Origin: Platerodrilus igneus
Taxonomy: Eukaryota > Arthropoda > Insecta > Coleoptera > Lycidae
Direction of reading: 5' to 3'
Length of the DNA: 64,000 nt
Assembly: GCA_036346225.1 (NCBI GenBank)
Contig: JARFIW010000999.1
Span: 1,285,001 to 1,349,000 of the forward strand
Shown: piece after piece, positions 43,600-54,311 of the stretch
Layout: every line of letters starts with the position of its first letter
Numbering within the stretch: the first letter of the stretch is position 1
Notes under the pieces: generated by a model
What the model was told of the DNA's origin: nothing
Database searches by the model: none
Seen by the model: only the letters and a program-made list of their open reading frames with translations
Position numbers and translations under genes: made by a program

Positions 43600-44857
43600 C
43601 GAGAGTAAGATGAAAAGTTTTCGGCCTACAATGAATGACTGCAATTTTCAATAAAAAAAAGATTTTATTTTTCGACATAATCCCCTTTAACTTTAACACA
43701 CTTGCTCCAGCGTTTCTCCAACATCAGTATTCCTTCCCGACAGTGAGAGTCTGGAAGGTTGTGAAAATATTCGTCTACTGCCCCCTCAACTTCTTCATTG
43801 GACATGAAACCAATTTCTTCAAGTTTGGGAACAGATAGAAGTCTGAGGGCGCCGAATCAGGGGAATAGTGGAGATGGCCGAGCAAATCGTACACTAAATC
43901 CGTCAATTTTCACACAGGGTTGTCTTGGTGCAAGATGATTTTTTTCTTCTACAAACCAGGCCTCCTCTTGCGAATTTTGGCATCCAGCTGATCAAGAAGG
44001 GCGGAGTAATATTGGCCTGTAATTGTTCTGCCTTTTTCAAGGTAATCTATTGACAAGATCCCTTTCGCATCCCAAAACACGCTGGCCATCACCTTTCCGG
44101 CAGATACGATCGACTTCGCTTTCTTTGGCGCTGAACAACCGGTTTCCACGCACTGCTTCGACTGCTGTTTCGTTTCTGGCGTGTAGTGGTGGACCCATGT
44201 CTTATCCATAGTGAGAAATCGTTGCACAAAATCGTTTGGATCCTTTTTGGACCGGGTCAAACATTGCTGCGAAATTTGTTTTCGCAATTACTTTTGATCG
44301 GAATTCAGCAAATGCGGCACTCATCTTGCGCAGAGCTTTCGCATCACTAACTCTTTGTGTAAGATGTTTCGCACGCTTTCGTCCGATGTCCCTACAGCCT
44401 CAGCTATTTCCTTCATGTACACTAGCCTATCGTCCAACACGATATCATGCACTTTTTGGATCGTTTCCGGTGTGGTTTCGGTTTTTGGTCGTCCCTCACG
44501 TGGGTCAGCTTCGAGAGACGTGCAACCACGTTTAAATTTAGCTGCCCACTTTTTAACGGTTGACAGGGATGGAGCAGAGTCTCTGTAAACTTTTGTCAAC
44601 TTCGGATGAATTTTCTGAGGGGTTAATCCGTTCAAAATGAAGAATTTTATGACCGCGCGATATTCAAGTTTATCCATCTTAAGGAAACACGCATAAGACA
44701 TCTGCTTGAAAAAATTGGTATAAACAAACTACTTGAGATAGCAAGTTGAAACTTATCTAACGGACTAATGACATGTGCACGCAGGCGGGAAGCACACTTT
44801 TTTGCTGATTGGAATGCCATCTCTGTGTCAGGCTGAGAACTTTTCACCTTACCCACG
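43600..44857 (-). mobile_element. Complete mariner element with inverted ends (dead)
   Basis: The left end CGAGAGTAAGATGAAAAGTT and the right end, whose inverse complement is CGTGGGTAAGGTGAAAAGTT, form ~32-bp imperfect terminal inverted repeats. TA flanks both sides (43598-43599 and 44858-44859), the invariable mariner target. Length 1,258 bp is typical. The transposase within is broken, so it can move only if another copy supplies the enzyme. Confidence 0.88.
43640..44701 (-). pseudogene. Mariner transposase (DD34D type), frameshifted
   Basis: The N-terminal frame 44321-44701 reads MDKLEYRAVIKFFILNGLTP (from 44677), HTH units, and DPREGRPKTETTPETIQKVH. The second frame 43949-44287 has FLTMDKTWVHHYTPETKQQS (first Asp) and VFWDAKGILSIDYLEKG (second Asp). 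HQDNP (third Asp) appears in a third frame near 43935, and the C-terminal tail CVKVKGDYVEK ends near 43665. It catalyses cut-and-paste transposition in the family. At least three frameshifts make it inactive. The subfamily differs from the mariner interrupted by the Polinton. Confidence 0.9.
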
Positions 44858-44859
44858 TA

Positions 44860-45436
44860 GTTGATTCAATCCGCATAAAGCGAAATTAATTACTAACCCA
44901 CCATCAAACCAAACGTGAGATACTATAAAATATCCACGACAGAGGGTAACAGAAGTAAAATATTCCCTTAAACTACACCTAAATTTGGCGACTGATACAA
45001 GACTAACTGATGTAAAAACCGAAAATACCACATTGTCACCAGCTCCAATCATAATCACATCTAAAACAAGATTTTTCTTTTAATTATTTTAAATGGAAAA
45101 CACAATTACCTTCAAAAATATTGACAAAATAGCACGAGGAAAAGCATATCAAAAATTATACACTACAGGGCATAATAGTATGCTGTAGCAACAGTACATG
45201 GAATCGTCACCCGAAACCATAGTAGTCTATAAATAAGAATGAGAGAAAGAGGGTCACATCGTAACAAAGAGCACTGCGAGCTTCTTATACTAATCTGAGA
45301 ATTGATAGACAATTAATACGTACAATGAATCTAACTTGTTAGACTTTCTTTATGCTTAACAATTATACTGCATGCGAGTTACATATCCCTCAAATCAATA
45401 TATGTATAATTAATTAGAAATTATTAAGAAACTTAA
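44860..45436. other. No gene recognised
   Basis: Sequence between the mariner and the second duplicated block. A 69-codon minus frame (44849-45058) overlaps the mariner end and has no features. Confidence 0.4.
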
Positions 45437-45930
45437 GTTAGACGCAACAATGTAATTCAACGATAAATAAAGAGAAGGTTAATGAACGTTCACAAGCAAG
45501 TTGTGAAAACGGACGTGAATACATTGTATTCCAGACGCAAGTGATACTGCAGGTGCAGGTCACAGACAGTTAAAAAACCGCAATTATTAGAATTAAGATT
45601 GCTACATTGTATAATGAATAGAATTAAGAAATAAGCAGACATGAGCTTTGCAAGTTCCCACAAAAATGTGAGGGGCAAGGACAACATAAATACCCCGAGA
45701 ACCCCAAAATAGTTAGTCAGGCTTGAGCCTCACAATTTTGCATTGTTGGTTGTTCAGACTACTCGCCCTAATTTAAAATCATTTAATAGTAATTTTGACT
45801 TTAAGTAATGTTATATAGTTTTTTAAAATTGCACTTGTAATTTTTGAATAAATAAAAATTGTTACGAGAATTTTTGGAAGAAGACTTTTTAAAAAGGCAG
45901 CTACCAAGGCCCAAAACGTAACTTGCGTGC
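45437..45930. repeat. Duplicated block, copy 2, first part
   Basis: Counterpart of 18060-18600: starts GACGCAACAATGTA and shares CTGCAGGTGCAGGT, AAAATGTGAGGGGCA and TAACTTGCGT. More diverged than the second part. Confidence 0.7.
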
Positions 45931-46065
45931 ATTTGAAATGTTTTAGATAAGGACTGTTAATCAAATACACGTGAGAGCATTGTCTTATACAAATTATTGG
46001 ATATGGTCTTCTTGTTTTATGAACAAATGAAACTTGACAAAAGTATTCTTCATTTTAAGACATAG

Positions 46066-46230
46066 TATATAAACCAACCAGATTTCCACAGATACATTCT
46101 CTTCAAGTTCTTCAATTCAAGTAGTTACTTCCGTCCATAACACTAAGTCAGGTTTTTAAGCACACACAGTACAATTGTTCCTACATGCTCATAGTCAATT
46201 CTTAAGGTTCTTTTGTATTTATCGGTAAGT
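46066..46230 (+). promoter_or_regulatory. TATA box, possible first exon and splice donor
   Basis: TATATAAA at 46066-46073, about 155 bases of AUG-poor sequence, then CGGTAAGT, a consensus splice donor (intron from 46225). Next to the duplicated block. No coding exon could be tied to it; the following 1 kb holds the CA repeat. Confidence 0.3.
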
Positions 46231-46755
46231 AACAACTTATTTGTCTATTTATTTGTGTATTTTTGGGTAAAAATAATACTAAAAGCTCTAGATAAACGAC
46301 AAATGTTTGCATTCTATTAAAACGTTATAATCTCAGAGTGATTCAAAAACATAGTTTGTTAAAAGTCACTTTTCGCTTTATTAAAAAAACAATTTTTCCT
46401 ACAGTATAAAAAAAACAAGTGTAGAGAATTATTGTATTTTTTGTACTCTCATCTGTGTAAATATAAAACATATATTGAACCTTTATACCATTGGGTCTCT
46501 CCCACATATTTTTTCATTAATTCTGATCACACATATAAAAAACTGTAGCAAATTTTTATCTGCAAAAGTAGTTGATACCCCCCTTTGAAGATTTACAGAT
46601 TTCTGCTTCAGTTCTATTTTCTTACAGTTACAGTTTACTGGTATAAAGGATATACGCTGACGTCCTGTATCTTTGATATCAATGCCCTTCCTCTATCCTG
46701 GTCTTCATACAAGGTGTCTATTTTTCATCACTACCAAGGATCTTACTCCAACACA

Positions 46756-47022
46756 TATACACACACTTCTTACACACACACACATGCACACACGTACGCA
46801 CGCACGCGCGCGCGCACGCACGCATTTACTCACGCACGCACGCATGCAAACACGCACGCACGCACACGGACACGCATACGCACACGCACACGCACACGCA
46901 CACGCACACGCACACACACACGCACACGCGCGCGCGCACACACACACGCTCACATACTTATACACACACACGCTCACATACTCATACATCAACACACCCA
47001 TACACACACACGCACACACATA
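46756..47022. repeat. (CA)n/(CACG)n microsatellite, ~265 bp
   Basis: Long run of ACAC, ACGC and GCGC units. The three long frames across it (two on plus, one on minus) are repeat translations (His-Thr-Arg or Cys-Val-Ala) and not genes. Confidence 0.95.
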
Positions 47023-47039
47023 CTCATAGATAACTACAA

Positions 47040-48120
47040 TGTAATTCTATTTTATTTTCTTTTGTGCGATTCTTAGGGTTTTTTTAGTTCTTGTACTTGT
47101 TGCATGGTGTTATTCTTTTTGTTTTTTTTCTCTTTTTGTTCCTTGTTCCTTTCATTTCACATTCTTCTCCTTTTTCCTGTGGCTGGTGTTACGTTGTGTC
47201 GGTCTTCGTGCTGACTTGGTAAACTTTTTTTCGATCCACTTCCTGCAGTATGTGCTTATAGACCATTTTTTTCTTTTCTCCCGAAATCACCACTTAGTCG
47301 AGTTTAGGTCATTTAGCGGTTGTTTTCTTCGATTTTTCGTTTGTTGCGATTTTTGGGTACCACAGCATTGTTGTTGTTCAGTGGCTTACTTTGAGGCTTG
47401 ACACTTTTGGCGATTACTGTTGGTTTTCTTCCTTGCTTCTGTCCGTTACTTTTGGTTATCTGCAAGAAACCAATGGTCTTTTGAGGTTAAAGACAGTTTT
47501 GTTCCTTTGCTGAAAAAGCATCCGTCCTTTGACGACATTAACAGTGTTGACGCCGTTCTATCTTTGCCCTCACTCATTGCGACTATCTACTTATCTTTTT
47601 CTGTGGTCCTTTTCACTTTTGGTTCTGTCCGGTATTTTGGTTCTTCGAGCCAGATAAGAATCCTTTTTTTATTTGGAGTGTTTCTTTTGTTTTTATTTCG
47701 TTAAGCGAATTTTTTTTGGTTGTTCCTGTTATGGTATGGTACTGTACTGTTCACTCCCTTACTATTGTTTACCTACCCCGACCTTTTAATTTTGCTGGGG
47801 GGGATTTGTTACGTTCACTTTCCAACGGTAAAGTTAAAACGTATCTTTTTTGTTTTTTATTATTCGTTTACGTAGATTCTGCTTCAATCTTCCAAGACGA
47901 TCCTGTCTATTTTGCCTTCCTACAATAAGTACGCTTGTCAATAATTTCATTTTGAGATAAGTTACATCGTCCGTACCTTGTTCTAGGTGTCCGTTGAGTT
48001 CATACACATTGCTATAGAGCGTAATTACTCCGTATATTACTTCAATGCAGAAACTCGTTGAAATAATGTATCGCATTCTTTGATAAAGCGTGTTTCGGGT
48101 TTTTAATCGCATTTTGTATG
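47040..48120 (+). other. Pyrimidine-rich stretch, no gene recognised
   Basis: Strongly T-rich plus strand with many TTTT runs. Frames of 65-94 codons at 47186-47928 give Phe/Leu/Val-rich products without motifs. Base composition resembles the T-rich leader at 62.2-62.5 kb, so it may derive from an LTR element leader. It is absent from copy 1 of the duplicated block and is probably an insertion in copy 2. Confidence 0.4.
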
Positions 48121-48456
48121 TTTGATAACAGAGAATTGAATTATGAATTCTTGTTACAAATCAAATGAATATTCATTTTCTTTTCTACATACGACTGCAA
48201 GTAATTGACGTTTCCGTTCTTGTTAAATTTTCGTAGGTGCTTCTTTCCTGTGGAAAGAACCGACCATTACCTCGGCCCCTAATTAACGAGGCGATTGATG
48301 TTTCCGTTGGGTGAAGAACATTTGCATGACGTATTCCTAAATTCATCTGTCGCCCTGCCGTTAGGGAGGGTGTTGTGGCAAAATCTACACCGAGGACAGG
48401 TGGGTGAGTTCTTATTCGCTCGTTTGTATATGAACCCTATGGAATTGTTCAGAGCA

Positions 48457-48650
48457 ACATATTTATAGGTCCCTATTGGATGACTAAACCTTATAGTAAA
48501 ACTGATTATCGTTACAGGAGACGATCTTTATTAATAATATTGTACTTATTATGACCATGTTGTATATTTGCATATTTATCAGTTCCTATTGGATGACTAA
48601 ACCTTATAGTCAAAATGATTATCGTTACGGGAGATAATATTTATTAATAA
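48457..48650. repeat. Tandem duplication, ~113-bp period
   Basis: CTATTGGATGACTAAACCTT with ATGATTATCGTTAC and TTATTAATAATA occur twice in a row, directly before the second part of the duplicated block. Confidence 0.8.
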
Positions 48651-49978
48651 TAGGCAGCTTGTATAATTGAGAAAATCAAACTTGAAGGTAAACGCTTATT
48701 AAAATAGGGTATAGAGAGTGTAAAATGCAGGAAGTATTCTGAGTACGATATGAAACATATCAGTGTTTAGTTAAATTCAATTCGTAACCTAAAAAAAGGT
48801 TTGGACTTATGATTCTACTCGATCAAATTATTTCAAACTCGGTTTAGTTTAATTTCATTTAATAGTTTCTGTGTTAGAGGAATCGTAATAATTTATTCCT
48901 TATTATCCAAGGAGGAGAGTATCCGTTCCTTTTTTAAGGTCTTGTTTACAGAAAAGTTTTGAAACATGTTTATCTTGTACATGTAGATGCTTTACAAGTA
49001 AGGTTGATTCATTTTGAAACTGACTTAAGATGACCAAAGTTACAGGCTTTTAATGCTTCTTTCTGTACTTAGAGAATTTTATAAAAACCGCTTTAAAGCA
49101 GTTTCTCCACGAAAACGTCCAAATTAAGTGATCCTTAGTGCGATTAAAACAACCGCAGATTCCCAAAGCTCTCTATTTGTGTACGTAAATTTCCATTGTG
49201 ATTACTCCTTTCGGTCTGTTCAAACCTAAAGTTCAAATTAAGTTTATGGTAGACCTTGATTAAGAATGTCAAGACTCTAAACCTAAACTTTGTAGGTACC
49301 TCTTGAATTTAATAAGATTTCCTAAATTAAATAAAGCGCAAACCAAATTTACGCCAACTGTAATTTTTTGGAAAAGTAAACTCTACTACATCTACAAACA
49401 CAATCAACTTCTAAGCAATTGATTTTCTTGGCGTTCGTTTTAAATTAAATAAGACGATAGTCCAATAAAGTGCATTAGATACCTCCTTAGAATACTATGG
49501 AAATACTTCAAACAGGATTACCACACTCTTTTGGCTCTTACGTGCTACGTATAAGGAACGACATATATAAAGGAATTATGCACGAGTAGGTGATCTTGCG
49601 GTACATTTCGATGAGCATCGTACACGCAGTAATATATTTCCGCTACGAAAATATGGAAAATATATTTTAACTTTGCTCGTTCTTCTTTAAGTTGACAAAT
49701 CCACAGGCAATTGGTTAAGGCCGAAATATTACAGAGTAATCGTTATTCCACACAGAAAAAAGTTCGTAAATTATTTGGATCAAGATTTGTACGAATAACG
49801 CATCCTTAAGAATGTGTCAAGGAATTATAAATAATTTAGGACTGGCAAGCAGCTGGAATATGCTGACAGTAAGAATTTTTTGCATCAATCGGGTTTTAAA
49901 TGTGAGTTTTACTCCATTCAGGATTGAGAAGCCTCGGGAATGAAATTGGCATTTTCATGAGTAATTAGGAATTGCAGC
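48650..49978 (+). repeat. Duplicated block, copy 2, second part (~1.33 kb)
   Basis: Near match of 19583-20895. Small indels, for example an extra AATAATTTATTC near 48888, separate the copies. The TATA box at 49564-49572 is kept. Confidence 0.85.
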
Positions 49979-51309
49979 TATGGTATGCAACGCGATGCGT
50001 TACGCTAAGAAGAGTGGTAGAAAGAAAATTAATCTTAAATGGACTAGCTTGTTTTTGAAGCAACCCTGTATGATTTTAATTTTATATAGAATAATGTTTA
50101 AAAACAAGAATTGCTATCATATCCGTATTTGTAGTATTTGAATCATAAACAGAAAACCACAACGATAATCGTTATATTTTTCTTAAATATATTGCTATGG
50201 TATTAGGGTTATTTAGGGGTATATAGAGTCATAAGGGTCGTACACTACATGTAAATAGTACTAAAAACTAGAAAACTAAACAATTTTATCATGAAAAGTA
50301 TGTATTTCGCAAATTATGCAAAAAGCAAACAATTAACACGCTGTATAAGGATCGCAGGTAACTTTAATTAATGCAGGGAAGCTGATCCTTCAATAATACA
50401 ACCAGATTCAGTAAGATAAATAACTTGGTACGCAATAAAACCTATTTTAAACCAGAAAGCATTCATAAATTCTAAATAAAGCATCGAAAGCTAAAAAATC
50501 ATCATACAAATTCTGTTACAATTAAACACGCAATAGTGAAAACCCTGAAACAATTGAGGGGCGCCAAATCGTCTCTCACAGCAATTTTTTTTGATATTAT
50601 TCCTAAGCAAAAGACGATTATTTCGCATAAATTTCTCTTGGTTTGGTATTCTAAATTTTGTGATGTTTATATTTTACTTTCAAAAATGTCTAACAAACAC
50701 TTATTAATTCTGTCATAATTAAAGAGGTTCCTTAAAGTAAAATGGCTTTTCCAAATAGGATTCCATTACTGGAGTAACTGGATATTTTACAAACGTGTGT
50801 TTACTTAGTTTCTAAATAAATTTAAATACAATTCAACCTATACTTAAATTCTATTGCCATAAAATACTTTCAAGTAAAGTAAATATAATCTATCTGCCTC
50901 GATGGTGATGGGATAAAGAATCCGACTACCGTGCACGTAAATATAATTTTATGAAAATAGTTTCTTAACTTCCAACCTGGCCTGGTATTGCCAAAAGAAC
51001 GATGTACTAAAAAAACCTTAAATTTACTCCATTGACAAAGCTATTCGCCACTTCAAATTTTTCCTGTTTTTAATAGATACTTGCATGACATATATATCCC
51101 AATTAATGGAAATGTTAAAAACAAACAAAAAAAAACAGTTAAACGACAACTTTTCCTTGTTTATTTCATTGTCCATTTCAAAATAATGAAAAATGAATAT
51201 GTATATACATCTTAATATTATAAACTGATAAATTATACTTAAATATACTTGTTTTGTCGGTAATCCCAAAACTCGCCTTGCCGATACCCCTACACTTAAA
51301 TTTTTCAAC
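49979..51309. other. No gene recognised
   Basis: AT-rich sequence. A 94-codon minus frame at 51024-51308 (hydrophobic in the middle: FILRCIYIFIFHYFE) starts inside the repeat at 51310 and is probably chance. A 60-codon plus frame at 50536-50718 is featureless. Confidence 0.4.
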
Positions 51310-51501
51310 GCTCCACTGAAAGTACTGCATTGGCCAGATTGCGATCCTTTTTTAATCTAGAAATTTTGAATTATGCTGAACCCTTAGTATTACAACCAAG
51401 ATCTCAGAGATCTTTAACGTGCGTGACAACACTCACACACGGGACCTCCATTTAACTATACATCCGAACGAGGACGTATTTTTGTGAAAAATGTTCGCTT
51501 A
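51310..51501. repeat. Short dispersed repeat, copy 1
   Basis: Shares TACTGCATTGGCCAG, ATCTTTAACGTGCGTGACAA, GGGACCTCCATTT, ATCCGAACGAGG and GTATTTTTGTGAAAAATG with two copies at 52.2-52.7 kb. Confidence 0.8.
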
Positions 51502-51504
51502 GAG

Positions 51505-51536
<32 letters not shown>
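51502..51536. repeat. (GATA)n microsatellite
   Basis: About eight GATA units at the right end of the first dispersed-repeat copy, followed by AATTAATTTATTG. Confidence 0.95.
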
Positions 51537-51538
<2 letters not shown>

Positions 51539-51650
51539 ATTAATTTATTGTTGTGGACTATACATAAGTCAGAGCTCATACTAGCCGTACATTATAAGTA
51601 TTTACATCTATTTAAGAACTTTGAATAAATAATCCAAAAACAACTGGGGT

Positions 51651-51709
51651 TCTTGAAGTTTTGGTGAGGGGATTTGTGCCCACACAAATCCCTCACCAAA
51701 ACTTCAAGA
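51651..51709. repeat. Near-perfect 59-bp palindrome
   Basis: The arm TCTTGAAGTTTTGGTGAGGG continues to TTTGTG and is matched by its inverse complement ending CACCAAAACTTCAAGA, with one G of difference and almost no loop. It lies just downstream (in reading order) of the gag remnant. Confidence 0.9.
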
Positions 51710-52215
51710 AATGTCTACAGAATACTTACTAAATTCTAATCTTTTCTCCAGAGATAGTAATTGCGAAATAGAAATAGTTTCTACTAGTGCTAAAGAAGAT
51801 TGATACTATGGGGCTAAATTGCGTCGCAAAATCTCCAATTGTTGCGATTTAATGGAATCGACAGTCGTAAGAATAAACTTTGTATTGTCGCTACGTATAA
51901 ACCAATGGTCTCAGTAGTACACATAGTTCGAAAATTTATTTCATCCAGCACGTTTTTATCACAATCAACAGGTAAAAATACAGCCTTTAATAAATCGACA
52001 ACGTCTTTCCAACATGTGAGAGAACTTTGATGCGCTTGAAAGATTAATAGAGACTTCCCTGTAACTTGCAACTAGTTCTGAAGTAATAGAAAAAGTTGTT
52101 GAGTAAAAATATTACGTGAGACGCCGAGTTCATTTATACGTATTAAAAATTCAAGTAGAGATCCTTCACCAGACAACGAGATAATTAATTTAGTAAATGG
52201 GTACCATTTAGAAGA
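51710..52215 (-). pseudogene. LTR-retrotransposon gag, capsid part
   Basis: The minus strand reads LIISLSGEGSLLEFLIRINE, then QVTGKSLLIFQAHQSSLTCW and KDVVDLLKAVFLPVDCDKNV, then IGLYVATIQSLFLRLS. This is the gag retrotransposon domain (helix, aromatic-x-x linker, S-x-x-S-W-K/W block, LLKAxFLP). It is broken by stops near 52080 and 51814. The piece 51715-51830 recurs at 58885-59008. It continues gag from 52714-53119 after an inserted repeat pair. Confidence 0.75.
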
Positions 52216-52713
52216 AGCCATAGGATCGATACCTTACATGTGATTTTTCAATGCTTCACCCGAAGGTACTACATTAGCCAGGAAGCGAGTTTTTTTACCT
52301 GGAAAATTTTGAATTTTGCCGAACCCTTGCTGTTGCATCTTTAACGTGTGTGACAATACTCACACTCGAGACCTCGATTTTACCTCTCATCCGAACGAGG
52401 GCGTATTTTTGTGAAAAATTCTCGCCTAATATTTTTCAAGCGGACCCTATCGGAAATCAAACCCCATAGGATTGGTACCTTACATTTGGTATTCCAATGC
52501 TCCACCCGAAGGTACTACATTGGCCAGGAAGCGAATTTTTTTACCTGAAAATTTTTTAATTTTGCGGAACCCTTGCTGTTCCAAACAAGGTAGGGATCTT
52601 TAACGTGCGTCACAACACTCACCCACCGGACCTCCATTTTACCACTCATCCGAATGAAGGCGTATTTTTGTGAAAAATGCTCGCCTAACATTTTTCAAGC
52701 GGATTTAATTTTT
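52216..52713. repeat. Pair of ~240-bp dispersed repeats inserted in gag
   Basis: Two tandem copies (about 52216-52450 and 52462-52705) of the unit seen at 51310. Each contains CACCCGAAGGTACTACATT, GCCAGGAAGCGA, ATCTTTAACGTG, CATCCGAA and TTTTTCAAGCGGA. They separate the two halves of gag. Confidence 0.8.
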
Positions 52714-53119
52714 TAAAGGTCGTATCAACATCTGAAAGGGTGGTTTGTAAAGCAAACAGTAATTCATCTTTTATAAGGGTTTCCTCATCAGATATAGACG
52801 TATTCAATTCACAACGTCACAGAGTATGTACCTATAAGGATCGTAAGCGAGCAACTTTATTATCAGTGATATCCCCAGCAAATTCGTCAGCGGATGATCG
52901 AAGTTCCGTAAATGCGCATTTAATAGCCTCATGAGCGTCTTTAAAAGCGATAGAATACGTACTTTGCGTAAAGAATTGATTGGCTTCTACTTTAATCGCG
53001 CTGCGGATGGTTTTACGCAACCCCTGTACCTTAATGTCAGGGTCAGACTCACGAGAAGATAGTTCATACTGCAGTTCCTGTTTTAGCAATATATTTACAA
53101 ACAATCCCCATGTAACCAT
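52714..53119 (-). pseudogene. LTR-retrotransposon gag, N-terminal part
   Basis: The minus frame of 95 codons from 53119 reads ILLKQELQYELSSRESDPDI, then VQGLRKTIRSAIKVEANQFF and a helical Ala/Ser-rich end. Charged helices of this type begin many insect gag proteins. Upstream at 53461-53485 lies CCAACGTGGGGCCC on the minus strand, a primer-site-like sequence, and then an LTR-like region, so the element is read right to left. Confidence 0.6.
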
Positions 53120-53460
53120 CGTGACAAAAAAAATAAAAAAGAAAAAAATAATAAAATTATTACCCCCACCAGGAGCAACAGAATAAATTATACTACACCT
53201 AAAGTATATCTAAAAACAAAACTATTAAATTCAGTACAAGATATTCGGACTCAGAAGCATATTAAAATTAGCGTGAGAAAGTAAGGCGCCAGCGGTTTAG
53301 ACTGTAATTAAACGCAAGAAAAAAAATTCCCGACAAAATGTTACACTGAAAATAAACGGAAATCTAAAACGGTTTTAACATGGAAAAGTATCAGAACAAA
53401 ACGTTGAGCACAGAAATAAATCAAGGCAAAAAACTAAGTAAGAAAATTTAAGTAGAAACA

Positions 53461-53485
53461 TAGGGCCCCACGTTGGGTTTGCAAA
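53461..53485 (-). other. Primer-binding-site-like sequence, degenerate
   Basis: On the minus strand it reads GCAAACCCAACGTGGGGCCC. Compare TTGGCGCCCAACGTGG at 56125-56140; the first half is changed. Confidence 0.45.
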
Positions 53486-53539
53486 AAATTTTAAAGCAAT
53501 TATTAACCATTTATGGAACTATTGAGTAATTGAAGGTAT

Positions 53540-54225
53540 TGAAAATTGCTACGTTAAAACGCACGGGTCAAGCAGAAACAGAAAGTAAAGTCAGAACTAG
53601 CGCGAATCACGATAAAGTATAAAAGTTAATAGGAACTTAAATGTGTTGTTATAACTACAAAAGCGGAGAGTGGTGTGGTTCACATAGACTAAGAAAGGAT
53701 ATCGCCATCGAATTTTTATTTACAATAAACGCAAACAAATTTCTATTTAAAAAAGAAAATTATAATCTACGCACAATTTTTAATATTTGAGAAACGAAGT
53801 GGGAATTTCGTATTGCAACATGTAGAAAGAAAGGATTGGTAATGAACAAAAAGAGGCAATACTTATGATCTCTTTTAGACAAACATTTTCAATTACGCAC
53901 AGTACATTTAGAGCAATTTTAATAGCAATTTACAGTATCAAGAAACACTAATTGAGCTAGTTTCGCAGCAGGTTTTTGTCTACTAGCTCTGCCTGTCGGA
54001 ATAATGCGATTCAAGTTCCTTTGTGTTGAATGGATTACGCATCAATGTCAAACGCTGATAAGCAATAATTTCTTGATATAAAGAAAAAGAAAACACGTGC
54101 CGAGATACTTATCTTGCACCCACATAAGTTGAGGTGAACTAGCAAACCATTTTGATCTCACTCGTTAAGGGATCGTCACCACGCAAGTCAGGATTATTAA
54201 CGCCGCGACCATAACTACAACAGCG
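53540..54225 (-). repeat. LTR-like region of the gag-bearing element
   Basis: Resembles 62516-62800 in the same direction: AAATTGCTACGTTA, ATATCGCCATCGA, TTTCTATTT, CTACGCACAATTTTTAATA and CGAAGTGGGAATTTCGTA each have a counterpart there. It lies just 5' (on the minus strand) of the primer-like site. Right boundary uncertain. Confidence 0.55.
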
Positions 54226-54311
54226 GGCCTACGCAAAAGAGCTAAAAGGAGATTATTTCTAGTTATTAATAATCACGTAAGAAACGTACCGATGCACAGA
54301 GGATATAAGCT
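54226..54311. repeat. Older repeat unit, copy 1, first part (split by solo LTR)
   Basis: Matches 59270-59352 (ACGCAAAAGAGCTAA, AATCACGTAAGAAACGTAC, GATGCACAGAGGATATAAGC). It continues at 56161 after the inserted LTR. Confidence 0.8.

Noticed and set aside
46585..47076. Long frames of 104-163 codons on both strands
   Set aside because: They are read-through of the CA/CG microsatellite in three frames.
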